DNA of 64,000 bases from Actinomadura parmotrematis (GCF_019458805.1 NZ_JAIBOA010000034.1:1-64000); one strand, 5' to 3'; numbered from the stretch's first letter, positions 15,995 through 24,364 are shown. The notes: generated by a model not told the origin, from the sequence alone. Translations and numbers: made by a program.

Positions 15995-16918
15995 GTGAAG
16001 CCCCTCGCCGCCGCCGTCCTGCTCGCCGTCGCCGCCCTCACCCCCGCCGCGCCCGCCGCCGCGCCGCCCGCGGTCCGCGCCGCCGCCGCGGGGAACGCGT
16101 GCGACGCGGCGCGGGCCCGGCCGCGGGTGCCCGGCCTGCCCGCCGTCCTCGACCCGGACGCGCTGACGGCGCCGCAGGTCGCCGCCGCCGAGCGGATGCT
16201 CGCCCTGCGCTCCCTCCGCCCGGCCGGGGAGCGCCGGCGGCGCGCCGACGACAAGGTGACGGTGCCGGTCTACGTGCACGTGCTGCACAGCGGCGCCAAG
16301 GGCGACGTGCCCGACGCCATGATCGACCGGCAGCTCGCGGCGATGAACGACGCCTACGGCGGCAAGGGCGGCGGCGCCGACACCGGCTTCGCGTTCGCGC
16401 TGAAGGAGGTCACCCGCACCGACGACGCGGCCTGGTACGCCGACCCGCAGGCCAACGAGAAGGCGATCAAGACGCGGCTGCACCGGGGCGGCGCGGGCGA
16501 CCTGAACCTCTACACCGCCGACGTCGGCGGCGAGCTGCTCGGCTGGTCCACCTTCCCGTGGAAGGCCGCCGACGAGCCGGCGCTGGACGGGGTGGTCGTG
16601 CACGCCGACAGCCTGCCGGGCGGCCCGATCGAGCACTTCGACAAGGGGTACAGCGCGGTGCACGAGACGGGCCACTGGCTCGGGCTCTACCACACCTTCC
16701 AGGACGGCTGCGGGGAGAAGGGCGACCGGGTCGCCGACACCCCGCCCGAGCGGGACCCGACCAACGGCTGCCCCGCCGCCAAGGACACCTGCCCGGCGCC
16801 CGGCGCCGACCCGGTGCACAACTTCATGGACTACGGCTGGGACTCGTGCATGACGTCGTTCACCGCCGGGCAGGGCGCCCGCATGCACGCCGTCTGGGCC
16901 GCCTACCGGGCCCGGTAG
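15995..16918 (+). CDS. Secreted M43 (pappalysin/cytophagalysin-like) zinc metalloprotease
   Basis: The protein has 307 residues. A Sec signal peptide (KPLAAAVLLAVAALTPAAPA) opens the protein. The metzincin zinc motif HETGHWLGLYH is at residues 223-233 and the Met-turn is HNFMDYGWDSCM. Cysteine pairs around CGEKGD, NGCPAAKDTC and DSC suggest disulfides stabilising the extracellular form. It probably degrades extracellular protein. GTG 15995 is preceded by GGGAG. Its last six residues, AAYRAR, are also those of the convergent AlkD-like gene because both ends lie in one palindrome. Confidence 0.9.
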   Translation: MKPLAAAVLLAVAALTPAAPAAAPPAVRAAAAGNACDAARARPRVPGLPAVLDPDALTAPQVAAAERMLALRSLRPAGERRRRADDKVTVPVYVHVLHSGAKGDVPDAMIDRQLAAMNDAYGGKGGGADTGFAFALKEVTRTDDAAWYADPQANEKAIKTRLHRGGAGDLNLYTADVGGELLGWSTFPWKAADEPALDGVVVHADSLPGGPIEHFDKGYSAVHETGHWLGLYHTFQDGCGEKGDRVADTPPERDPTNGCPAAKDTCPAPGADPVHNFMDYGWDSCMTSFTAGQGARMHAVWAAYRAR

Positions 16919-16924
16919 GCGGCC
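16897..16924. repeat. 28-bp perfect palindrome holding the stop codons of two convergent genes
   Basis: Positions 16897-16924 form a perfect palindrome centred between 16910 and 16911 (half-site GGCCGCCTACCGGG). Each strand reads Ala-Ala-Tyr-Arg-Ala-Arg-stop in the frame of its own gene, so the protease and the AlkD-like protein have identical C-terminal hexapeptides and overlap by 16 bp. As RNA it folds into a hairpin in both directions and could serve as a bidirectional terminator. Confidence 0.85.
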
Positions 16925-17637
16925 GTCAGCGCGGCCGCGTCCGACTTCGGCAGCCGCCGGACCGCCTCCCGGAACGTCACCCCGGAGACCGCGCCGATCC
17001 GCGCCGCCGTCCAGTCCCGCACCCAGGCCGGGTCGTGCCGGGCCTGCTCGCGGAGCAGCCAGCCGAGGGCCTTGCGGATGAAGAACTCCTTCTCGGCGAG
17101 GACCGCGTCCCCGTAGCGCGACAGGCGGGCGAGGTCGGGCGTCCCCCGCCGGACGCCGGGCAGCAGCGCGAGCAGCGCGCTCCGCCGGATCCACATGCAG
17201 GGGTCGGCGACCCACCCGTCCAGGGCGGTGCCGGTCTCGGGGTGGCGGGAGAGCAGGACGCCGACGACCTTCTCGGCGAGGCCGTCGACGTGGGCCCAGG
17301 TCGCCGAGTCGCGGATGAGGCGCTCGGCGAAGCCGAGGTCGCGGGTGTCGAGGATCTCGGCGCGCCGCACCAGCACCTCGATGGCCGCGACCCGCGTCTC
17401 GTGCAGCGGCCGGCCGCCCTCCCGCGCCGCCCACAGCACGTTGGCGAGGGCGCGCAGGTCCGCGCGCGGCGGGACGTCCCGCACCGCCGGCAGCGCGATC
17501 TTGCGGATGGCGGGGACGGGGACGCCGAGGTGCGCGAGGTCGCTCTTCAGGTAGCGGCGCTCGTACCGGGCCCGGTCGGGGTCGGCCAGCGCCCGCAGCT
17601 CCGCCTCGATCCGGGCGGCCTCCTCCGCGACGTCCAT
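16903..17637 (-). CDS. AlkD-like DNA alkylation repair protein
   Basis: The protein has 244 residues and consists of HEAT-like helical repeats of the DNA_alkylation family: YLKSDLAHLGVPVPAIRKIA near the N-terminus, then VAAIEVLVRRAEILDTRDLG, SATWAHVDGLAEKVVG, DPCMWIRRSALLALLPGV and FFIRKALGWLLREQA. The Trp-Asp region and basic helix faces resemble AlkD glycosylases that excise 3-methyl or 7-methyl purines. ATG 17637 starts MDVAEEAARIEAEL. It lies 5 nt after the DinB-like gene and so belongs to the MarR-DinB-AlkD operon. Confidence 0.85.
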   Translation of the reverse strand: MDVAEEAARIEAELRALADPDRARYERRYLKSDLAHLGVPVPAIRKIALPAVRDVPPRADLRALANVLWAAREGGRPLHETRVAAIEVLVRRAEILDTRDLGFAERLIRDSATWAHVDGLAEKVVGVLLSRHPETGTALDGWVADPCMWIRRSALLALLPGVRRGTPDLARLSRYGDAVLAEKEFFIRKALGWLLREQARHDPAWVRDWTAARIGAVSGVTFREAVRRLPKSDAAALTAAYRAR

Positions 17638-17642
17638 GAAGG

Positions 17643-18272
17643 TCAAACTACGCCGTGGCGGCGTCGCGCACCGGCCGATCCGCCCGCCTCGCGGGCGGCG
17701 CGCTCCACGCGGGCGCGGTGGGCGGCCCAGTCGACGGCGCCCGCGGCGGGCAGGTTGTCGTTGCCCTCGCGCATCCCGGCCCGCTCGTCGATCAGCTCGC
17801 GGACGATGTCGGCGTGGCCGGCGTGGCGGTGGGTCTCGGCGACGACGTGGACGAGGATCTGGTGCAGCGTCACCTCGTCCTCGCCGGCGGGCCAGTGCGG
17901 GACGCGGCCCGGGGCGTCCAGGGGGAGCGCGTCGAAGGTGGCGTCGGCGTAGGCCCAGGCCCGCTTGTAACGGTCGACGATCTCGGCGCGGGTCTCGTCG
18001 GGGGTCGCCCACATGTCGGCGTTGGGGTCGTCGGCGAAGCGCGCCTCCCAGGGCAGCGGCTCGCCGGAAGGGCGCCCGAAGGTGTCGCCGAAGTAGACCA
18101 GCTCGACGCCGGACAGGTGCTTGACCAGGCCGAGCACGTTGGTGCCGGTCGGGGTGAGGGGGCGGCGGGCGTCGTGCTCGGAGAGCCCCTCCAGCTTCCA
18201 GAGCAGCGCGCCGCGCGCGTTCTGGAGGTAGCGCCGCAGCGTCGCCTTCGGACCGTCGACCATGATCGCCAT
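17643..18272 (-). CDS. DinB/DUF664-family protein
   Basis: The protein has 209 residues and a four-helix DinB fold: RRYLQNARGALLWKLEGLSE, TNVLGLVKHLSGVELVYFGD and ILVHVVAETHRHAGHADIVR. The histidines in KHLSG and ETHRHAGHAD match the metal-site histidines of the superfamily, which includes thiol (mycothiol) transferases. Enzyme activity is inferred only. ATG 18272 is used; an in-frame ATG at 18263 is possible. It lies 7 nt downstream of the MarR gene and 5 nt upstream of the AlkD-like gene. Confidence 0.82.
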   Translation of the reverse strand: MAIMVDGPKATLRRYLQNARGALLWKLEGLSEHDARRPLTPTGTNVLGLVKHLSGVELVYFGDTFGRPSGEPLPWEARFADDPNADMWATPDETRAEIVDRYKRAWAYADATFDALPLDAPGRVPHWPAGEDEVTLHQILVHVVAETHRHAGHADIVRELIDERAGMREGNDNLPAAGAVDWAAHRARVERAAREAGGSAGARRRHGVV

Positions 18273-18279
18273 ACTTCCG

Positions 18280-18699
18280 TTACTCGACGGTGCGGAACAA
18301 CCCGACGAGCTCCTCCAGCAGCACGGCGGCGCGCTCGGGGTCGGTGGTGGCGGCGGCGAGGACGGGGCCGAGCGGGGCCTCGCGGGCGGCGACGACGCGC
18401 GGCGCGTCGTCGGGGCCGGGCCGCAGGAGGGTGCGGCGGCGGTCGGCGGGGTCCGGCGCGGCGGCGAGGCCGCCGGCGCCGCGCAGCCGGGCGACGGCGT
18501 TGGACACCTGGCTCTGCACGAGGCCGGTCCGCCGGGCGATCTCGGTGACGGTGGTGCCGGGGTGCTCGCGGACGTCGGCGGCGACGAGCAGGACGGTGCG
18601 GGTGCTGGTCGGGTGCTCGCCGACGCCCTCGGTCGGGATGGCGGCCTCGGCGAGCTTCTGGAGGCGGTGCCCCAGCAGGTAGAGCTCGGTGGTGTTCAC
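18280..18699 (-). CDS. MarR-family regulator
   Basis: The protein has 139 residues. The winged helix reads TTVTEIARRTGLVQSQVSNA followed by VARLRGAGGLA, and the wing contains DPADRRRTLLRP, the classical MarR DxR motif. Helices at both ends (LLGHRLQKLAEAA and VLLEELVGLFRTVE) form the dimer interface. GTG 18699. It is divergent from an MFS exporter across a 73-bp gap with three ATGCAT boxes and is cotranscribed with the DinB-like and AlkD-like genes, so it probably represses both directions. Confidence 0.9.
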   Translation of the reverse strand: MNTTELYLLGHRLQKLAEAAIPTEGVGEHPTSTRTVLLVAADVREHPGTTVTEIARRTGLVQSQVSNAVARLRGAGGLAAAPDPADRRRTLLRPGPDDAPRVVAAREAPLGPVLAAATTDPERAAVLLEELVGLFRTVE

Positions 18700-18721
18700 G
18701 CCCCCAGGTTACATCAGATTC

Positions 18722-18759
18722 AGATGCATCTCCTCTTGATGCATCTCTGGAAGATGCAT
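18722..18759. promoter_or_regulatory. Three ATGCAT operator boxes at exact 15-bp spacing
   Basis: ATGCAT occurs at 18724, 18739 and 18754, within AGATGCATCT (perfect 10-bp palindrome, 18722-18731), GATGCATC (18738-18745) and AGATGCAT (18752-18759). The array fills the gap between the MarR and MFS genes and abuts TACCGT (18760-18765), which lies 7 nt before the MFS ATG and would be its -10 box. Binding there should block the exporter promoter. Confidence 0.75.
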
Positions 18760-18772
18760 TACCGTCGGCGGC

Positions 18773-20164
18773 ATGGACCGACTGCGCGGCAACCCCTGGG
18801 CCGTCCTCGTGACCCTGTCCCTCGGCTTCTTCATGACCCTGCTCGACCTCACCGTCGTCAACATCGCCGTCCCCGACGTGATGCGCTCCCTGCGCACCGG
18901 CCTCGACCAGGTCCTCTGGACCGTCAGCGGCTACGCCCTCGTCCTCGCCGTGCTGCTCGTCACCGCCGCCCGGCTCGGCGACCTGTGGGGGCAGCGGACG
19001 CTGTTCGCGGCGGGCGTCGCCGTCTTCACCCTGGCGAGCGCGGGCTGCGGCCTCGCCGCCGGCGGCGCCGCGCTCATCGCCGCCCGGCTCGTGCAGGGCC
19101 TCGGCGCGGCGCTGCTCACCCCGCAGACCATGGCGATGATCGTGGCGGTGTTCCCGGCGGACCGGCGCGGCACCGCGCTCGGGATCTGGGGCGCGGTCGC
19201 GGGCGTCGCCACTCTCGCCGGGCCGACGCTCGGCGGGCTGCTGGTGAGCGGCCCCGGCTGGCGCTGGGTGTTCTTCGTCAACGTCCCGGTCGGCGTCCTC
19301 GTGCTCGCGCTGACGTTCGCGCTCGTCCCCGACCTGCGCACCGGGCGCGCGCACCGCTTCGACCTGCCCGGCGTGCTCGTGTCCGCCGCTGCCCTCGCCG
19401 CCGTCACCTTCGCCCTGATGGAGGGCGACCGCTACGGCTGGGCCTGGTGGATCCAGGCGCTCGGCGCCGCCGGGATCGCGCTCGGCGCCCTGTTCTGGCG
19501 GATGCAGGCGCGCCGCCAGGACGCCGAGCCGCTCGTCCCGTTCGCGCTGTTCCGCGACCGCGGCTTCACCGTGATGACCGCCCTGATGGGCGTGCTCGGC
19601 GCCGCGCTGATCGCGGCCGTGGTGCCGCTGGTGTTCTACCTCCAGGACCGGCTCGGGCTGAGCGCCGTGCGGGCCGGGCTCGCCCTCGCCCCCTCGCCGC
19701 TCGTGTCGCTGCTGGTGTCGCCGCTCGCCGGGCGGCTGAGCGACCGCATCGGCGGCCGCCGCGTCCTGCTCGCCGGCCTGGCGTCCTACGTCCTCGGCCT
19801 CGCCCTGGCGATCGTCCTCGCGACGCCGCACGGGCACGCCGCCGCGTTCGTCCCCGCGCTCGTGCTGATGGGCCTCGGCACCGGCTGCATGATCGCGCCG
19901 CTGTCCACCGAGGCGATGCGCCGCGTCCCGCCGCACCTCGCCGGGGCCGCCGCCGGCGTCAGCAACACCGTCCGCCAGCTCGGCTCGGTGCTCGGCACCG
20001 CCGCGACGACCGCGCTCATGGCGGCCGGGACGTCCCCGCTCGCCGGCATCCACCTGGCGATGGCGCTGCCGGTCGCGCTGCTCGCGGCGGCCGCGCTCGC
20101 CCTCGCCCTCACCCGCCCGCGGGCGGCGGTCGCCAGTGCGCCGGGCGTGCCAGCGGCGCGGTGA
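18773..20164 (+). CDS. DHA2-type (EmrB/QacA) MFS multidrug exporter
   Basis: The protein has 463 residues with about 14 hydrophobic segments. It carries the DHA2 motifs LDLTVVNIAVPDVMRSL in TM1, RLGDLWGQRTLF (motif A) and RLVQGLGAALLTPQTMAMI (motif B), followed by GPTLGGLL (motif C). It should exchange protons for amphiphilic drugs across the plasma membrane. The start is probably leaderless, since TACCGT lies 7 nt before ATG 18773 and there is no ribosome site. It is divergent from the MarR operon. Its last 56 bp overlap the convergent pentapeptide-repeat gene. Confidence 0.92.
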   Translation: MDRLRGNPWAVLVTLSLGFFMTLLDLTVVNIAVPDVMRSLRTGLDQVLWTVSGYALVLAVLLVTAARLGDLWGQRTLFAAGVAVFTLASAGCGLAAGGAALIAARLVQGLGAALLTPQTMAMIVAVFPADRRGTALGIWGAVAGVATLAGPTLGGLLVSGPGWRWVFFVNVPVGVLVLALTFALVPDLRTGRAHRFDLPGVLVSAAALAAVTFALMEGDRYGWAWWIQALGAAGIALGALFWRMQARRQDAEPLVPFALFRDRGFTVMTALMGVLGAALIAAVVPLVFYLQDRLGLSAVRAGLALAPSPLVSLLVSPLAGRLSDRIGGRRVLLAGLASYVLGLALAIVLATPHGHAAAFVPALVLMGLGTGCMIAPLSTEAMRRVPPHLAGAAAGVSNTVRQLGSVLGTAATTALMAAGTSPLAGIHLAMALPVALLAAAALALALTRPRAAVASAPGVPAAR

Positions 20165-20921
20165 CGCGCGTCGCGGCGTCACCGCGGGCGGCCGCCAGCT
20201 GGGCCTGCGTGAGGAAGGCCGCCTCGCGCAGGTCCGCACCGCGCAGGTCGGCGCCCCGCAGGTCCGCGCCGGTGAAGTCGGCCCGCCGCAGGTCGGCGCC
20301 GCGCAGGTCCGCGCCGATCAGCAGCGCGCCGCGCAGGCTCGCCCCGCGCAGCCCGGCGCCGCGGAGCCGGGCGCCGGTGAGGTCGGCGCCCCGATGGTCG
20401 GGGCCCCGGTGGTCGGAGTCACTGCCGCGGATCCGGTCGCTCGCCTCCACCAGCAGGACGTTCACCGCGCGGCGGCGGGCGTCCACGTCCAGCCCCGCCA
20501 GGACGTCCGGGGGCGCGTCCGCGAGCGCGTCGACCTCCGCCAAGGCGGCGTCGAGGGCGGGCGACGGCGCCCGCTCGGCCGCCTCCGCCAGGTAGGCGAG
20601 CAGCTCGTGCAGGTCGCGCATGGCGGGGAAGGCGTCGAACATCGCGGACGACGTCGCCGGGTCGTCCCGCCAGTCGCGGCCGCCGAACGTCCGCTGGGTG
20701 AGCCGCTGGCCGGCGCCGAAGCAGTCGTAGACGGTGCAGCCGGGGAAGCCGCGCTTGCGCAGCGAGGCGTGGATCCCGCAGCGGGAGTCGGCCAGCAGGT
20801 TCGGGCAAGGCGTCCGGGCGGGCTTGTCGAGCGCGAAGTCCGCCGACCGCCCGAACGCCGGGACGACGCAGCAGAGCCCGGCGCAGCGGGCGCAGTCGGC
20901 GCGCAGGTCGGCGCGGTCCAC
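20109..20921 (-). CDS. Pentapeptide-repeat protein with Cys-rich N-terminal domain
   Basis: The protein has 270 residues. Residues 1-70 carry eight cysteines (10, 13, 17, 18, 39, 48, 62, 67) in a CxxCxxxCC ... C ... C ... CxxxxC pattern that resembles YkgJ-type metal or Fe-S cluster proteins. A helical linker (AMRDLHELLAYLAEAAERA) follows, then about a dozen A(D/N)LxG pentapeptides between 177 and 235 (GADLTGARLRGAGLRGASLR), which form a right-handed quadrilateral beta-helix. Such repeats may mimic DNA and protect gyrase, or act as scaffolds. GTG 20921 follows GAGGGGGG. Function unknown. Confidence 0.8.
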   Translation of the reverse strand: MDRADLRADCARCAGLCCVVPAFGRSADFALDKPARTPCPNLLADSRCGIHASLRKRGFPGCTVYDCFGAGQRLTQRTFGGRDWRDDPATSSAMFDAFPAMRDLHELLAYLAEAAERAPSPALDAALAEVDALADAPPDVLAGLDVDARRRAVNVLLVEASDRIRGSDSDHRGPDHRGADLTGARLRGAGLRGASLRGALLIGADLRGADLRRADFTGADLRGADLRGADLREAAFLTQAQLAAARGDAATRVTAPLARPAHWRPPPAGG

Positions 20922-20968
20922 GGTCCCCCCTCCCGGGCCGGAGCGCCCGGCCCGGGACAGGGTACGCG

Positions 20969-22723
20969 CTAGCCGACGCCGACGATCGGCAGGTGCAGGG
21001 CGCCCGGGGCGTTCGCCGGGACGACCGGGTGCTTCGGCGCGACCGGCTCGATCCGCCGGTAGGCGGCGCCGAGCGCCGGGCGCGGGTCCTCCTCGCCCTT
21101 GTTGGGCCAGAGCGACGCGGCCCGCTCGGCCTGCGCGGTGATCGTCAGGGACGGGTTCACGCCGAGGTTGGCCGACACCGCCGACCCGTCCACCACGTGC
21201 AGGCCGGCGTGGCCGAACACCCGGTGGTAGGGGTCGATGACGCCGCCGTCGGCGCTGTCGGAGATCGCGCAGCCGCCGAGGAAGTGCGCGGTCAGCGGGA
21301 CGTCGAACAGGTCGCCCCACGAGCCGCCGGGCATGCCGCCGGTCTCCTCGGCGAGCAGCCGGGTCGCCTCGTGGCCCTCGGGGATCCACGTCGGGTTCGG
21401 CTCGCCGTGCCCCTCCGACGCGCGCACGTCCCAGCCGAACGGGCCGCGCTTGCCGCGCAGGGTGATCGAGTTGTCGCGGGTCTGCATGACCAGGGCGATG
21501 ACCGTCCGCTCCGACCAGGTCCGCATGTCGAAGAGCTGGACGAGGTCCTGCGGGCTGCGGGCGACCTCGCCGAGGAACTTGGCCCAGCGCGGGACGTGCC
21601 GCGCGCCCGGCCGGTCGCCGTCCACCAGCAGCGTCTGCAGGCCCGCCATGAGGTTGGAGCCCTTGCCGTAGCGGACCGGCTCGATGTGGGTGTCGGGCGT
21701 CGGGTGGAACGAGGAGGTGATCGCCACGCCGCGGGAGAAGTCCTCGCCCGGCACGCCGTTGCGGCGGCCCGCGCCGAGGATCGCCTCGGAGTTGGTGCGG
21801 GTGAGCGCGCCGAGCCGGTCCGACAGGTGCGGCAGCCGCCCGGTCCGCTTCAGCTTGTGCAGCAGCTTCTGGGTGCCGTAGGTGCCGGCCGCGAAGACCA
21901 CGTGCGCGGCGGTCAGGGTCGTGCGGTTGCGGCCGAACGAGCCGGTCCGCACGATCTTCACCGCGTAGCCGCCGTCCGGCCGCGGCGCCACGTCGGTGAC
22001 GCGGCTGAGCGGCATGATCCGCGCGCCGGCCCGCTCGGCGAGGTAGAGGTAGTTCTCCGTCAGCATGTTCTTGGCGCCGTGCCGGCAGCCGACCATGCAC
22101 TCGCCGCACTCGATGCAGCCGCGCCGGGCCGGGCCGGCGCCGCCGAAGTAGGGGTCCTCGGCCCGCTCCCCCGGCCCGGACCCGAAGTGCACGCCGACGG
22201 GCGTCCGGACGAACGTGTCGCCCTTGCCCATCCGGTCCGCGACCTTCTTGATCACCTTGTCGGCGGCGGTCATCGTCGGGTTGCGCACCACGCCGAGCAT
22301 CCGCTTGGCCTGGTCGTAGTAGGGCGCGAGCTCGGCCTGCCAGTCGGTGATGTGCGCCCACTGGCGGTCCTGGAAGAACGGCGCGGGCGGCACGTACAGG
22401 GTGTTGGCGTAGTTCAGCGACCCGCCGCCGACGCCCGCGCCCGCCAGCACCATCACCCGGCTGGACTTGGCGCCCCGCACCAGGTGGATGCGCTGGATGC
22501 CGGTGAGGCCGAGGGCGGGCGCCCAGATGTAGCGCGCCACCCGCCAGTTGGTCTTCGGCAGCTCGGGGTAGCGGCCGCCGGGCTCGGCGCCCGGGGCGGT
22601 GTCGAAGCGGCGCCCCGCCTCGATCACCCCGACCTTGTAGCCCTTCTCGGTGAGGCGGAGCGCGGTGACGCTGCCGCCGAATCCCGAGCCGACGACGAGC
22701 ACGTCGTAATCGAAGTCCACCAT
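20969..22723 (-). CDS. GMC oxidoreductase, cholesterol-oxidase (ChoD) type
   Basis: The protein has 584 residues. The FAD dinucleotide fold opens with YDVLVVGSGFGGSVTALRLTE and ends with LGVNPSLTITAQAERAA. GAGVGGGSLNYANTLY is the second flavin motif. A cysteine cluster CIECGECMVGC, as in mycobacterial ChoD, sits near residue 205. The family acts on sterols or other alcohols; cholesterol is not proven. It follows the semialdehyde dehydrogenase by 10 nt in one operon, and the neighbouring guaA and guaB3/guaB genes match mycobacterial choD context. Confidence 0.88.
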   Translation of the reverse strand: MVDFDYDVLVVGSGFGGSVTALRLTEKGYKVGVIEAGRRFDTAPGAEPGGRYPELPKTNWRVARYIWAPALGLTGIQRIHLVRGAKSSRVMVLAGAGVGGGSLNYANTLYVPPAPFFQDRQWAHITDWQAELAPYYDQAKRMLGVVRNPTMTAADKVIKKVADRMGKGDTFVRTPVGVHFGSGPGERAEDPYFGGAGPARRGCIECGECMVGCRHGAKNMLTENYLYLAERAGARIMPLSRVTDVAPRPDGGYAVKIVRTGSFGRNRTTLTAAHVVFAAGTYGTQKLLHKLKRTGRLPHLSDRLGALTRTNSEAILGAGRRNGVPGEDFSRGVAITSSFHPTPDTHIEPVRYGKGSNLMAGLQTLLVDGDRPGARHVPRWAKFLGEVARSPQDLVQLFDMRTWSERTVIALVMQTRDNSITLRGKRGPFGWDVRASEGHGEPNPTWIPEGHEATRLLAEETGGMPGGSWGDLFDVPLTAHFLGGCAISDSADGGVIDPYHRVFGHAGLHVVDGSAVSANLGVNPSLTITAQAERAASLWPNKGEEDPRPALGAAYRRIEPVAPKHPVVPANAPGALHLPIVGVG

Positions 22724-22733
22724 GGCCGGTCCT

Positions 22734-24314
22734 CTACTTGATCCGGAGCTTCTTCATGGTCTTGACGCCGTCGAGCATGAGCTTGGCGAAGGTCTCGTAG
22801 GCCATCGAGCCGGGCGGCTCCAGGTCCATCAGGTGCTGGCTCGCGACCGTCTGCACCTCGGTGAACTTCAGCAGGCCCTCGGTGCCGTGGCGGCGGCCGA
22901 CGCCCGACTGCTTGAACCCGCCCATCGGGGCGTCGTAGGAGGCGAACGCGGCGCCGTAGCCGTCGTTGATGTTGACGGTGCCGGCCTGGATGCGGGCGGC
23001 GAGCCGGCGGCCGCGCGCCACGTCCCTGGTCCACACCGAGGCGTTCAGCCCGTACTCGGTGTCGTTGGCGCGCTCGACGACCTCGTCCTCGGACCGGAAC
23101 CTGTACACCGACACGACCGGCCCGAACGTCTCGTTCGCGCAGAGGTCCATGTCGGTGGTGACGTTCTCCAGCACGGTCGGCTCGAAGAACAGCGGGCCGA
23201 CGTCGGGCCGGGCCTTGCCGCCGGCGAGGACGGTCGCGCCCGCCGCGACGGCCTGGTCGACGTGCGCGACGACGTTGTCCAGCTGCCGCTCGTAGGTCAT
23301 CGAGCCCATCTCGGCGGAGAAGTCCAGCCCGGCGGCGAGCTTCATGTTGCCCGCGAGCTCGGCGAACCGCGGCACGAACCGGTCGTAGATGTCCTCGTGC
23401 ACGTAGAGGCGCTCGATGGAGATGCAGAGCTGGCCCGCGTTGGTGAAGCAGGCGCGCAGCGCGCCGTGCGCGGTGCGCTCCACGTCGGCGTCGGCGAGGA
23501 CGATCATCGGGTTCTTGCCGCCGAGCTCCAGCGAGTAGTTCACCAGGCGCGGCGCGACCTTGGCGGCGATGGCGCGGCCGCCGCGGGTGGAGCCGGTGAA
23601 CGACACGTAGTCGGCCTGCTCCAGCAGCGGGTCGCCGATCTCGGCGGGGTCGCCGACGACGATCTGCCAGAGATCCTCGGGCAGCCCGAGGGTCGTCAGC
23701 AGGTCCAGGATCCACAGGCTGGACAGGCAGGTCTGGGTGTCGGGCTTGTGCACGACGGCGTTGCCGGCCATGAGGGCGGGCGCGATGTCGCTCGCGCTCA
23801 GCGAGAACGGGTAGTTCCACGGCGAGATCAGCGCGACGACGCCCTTGGGGTGCCGCAGCTCCTGGACGCGGGTGAGGCCCGGCATCATGCCCTGGCGGCG
23901 CTGCGCCTTCAGCAGCTTCGGCGCGCGGCGGGCGTAGTAGAGCGAGCAGAGCGCGACGTCCAGGACCTCCTCCAGCGCGTGCCGGCGGGCCTTGCCGGTC
24001 TCCAGCTGGATGATGTCGAGGATCTCCTCGCGCCGGTCGCTGATCGCCTCGGCCAGCTTCAGGAACGGCTTCACCCGCTCGCGGACCGGCAGCGCGGCCC
24101 AGGCGCGCTGCGCGGCGCGGGCGCGCTCGTAGGCGGCGGCCACGTCGCCCGGCCCGGAGACCGGGACGGTGGCGAGCGGCTCGCCGGTGAACGGGGCGGG
24201 GATCGTGGTGGTCTCCGCACCGCCGGCGGCGATGTGCGAGACCAGCTGCTCGGTCACGCGCGCGGGGAGCGCGAGCTCTCTGGCGCTTTTGGCCGGGATC
24301 GTCGGAGATGCCAT
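22734..24314 (-). CDS. NAD(P)-dependent succinic semialdehyde dehydrogenase (GabD2-like)
   Basis: The protein has 526 residues. Aldehyde dehydrogenase motifs are ISPWNYPFSLSASDIAPAL (cofactor strand), FTGSTRGGRAI, the general base in LELGGKNPMIVL and the nucleophile in FTNAGQLCISIERLYV, then NETFGPVVSVYRF. The closest type is actinobacterial succinic semialdehyde dehydrogenase, oxidising succinate semialdehyde to succinate; the substrate is inferred. TATTCT lies 6 nt before ATG 24314, indicating a leaderless transcript. A 19-bp element also found before glpD overlaps its -35 region. Divergent from a TetR gene. Confidence 0.9.
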   Translation of the reverse strand: MASPTIPAKSARELALPARVTEQLVSHIAAGGAETTTIPAPFTGEPLATVPVSGPGDVAAAYERARAAQRAWAALPVRERVKPFLKLAEAISDRREEILDIIQLETGKARRHALEEVLDVALCSLYYARRAPKLLKAQRRQGMMPGLTRVQELRHPKGVVALISPWNYPFSLSASDIAPALMAGNAVVHKPDTQTCLSSLWILDLLTTLGLPEDLWQIVVGDPAEIGDPLLEQADYVSFTGSTRGGRAIAAKVAPRLVNYSLELGGKNPMIVLADADVERTAHGALRACFTNAGQLCISIERLYVHEDIYDRFVPRFAELAGNMKLAAGLDFSAEMGSMTYERQLDNVVAHVDQAVAAGATVLAGGKARPDVGPLFFEPTVLENVTTDMDLCANETFGPVVSVYRFRSEDEVVERANDTEYGLNASVWTRDVARGRRLAARIQAGTVNINDGYGAAFASYDAPMGGFKQSGVGRRHGTEGLLKFTEVQTVASQHLMDLEPPGSMAYETFAKLMLDGVKTMKKLRIK

Positions 24315-24341
24315 GGCCGCAGAATATGACCAGGCGGCCAT

Positions 24342-24360
24342 GCTTGACTACCCAACAGTA
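24342..24360 (-). promoter_or_regulatory. 19-bp promoter element shared with glpD (copy 1)
   Basis: Read on the minus strand the element is TACTGTTGGGTAGTCAAGC, 28-46 nt upstream of the dehydrogenase start and overlapping the expected -35 region of its TATTCT promoter. The glpD copy (28794-28812) matches at 17 of 19 bases. It is probably the binding site of one regulator for both genes; the TetR protein at 24613 is the obvious candidate. Confidence 0.6.
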
Positions 24361-24364
24361 ACGA

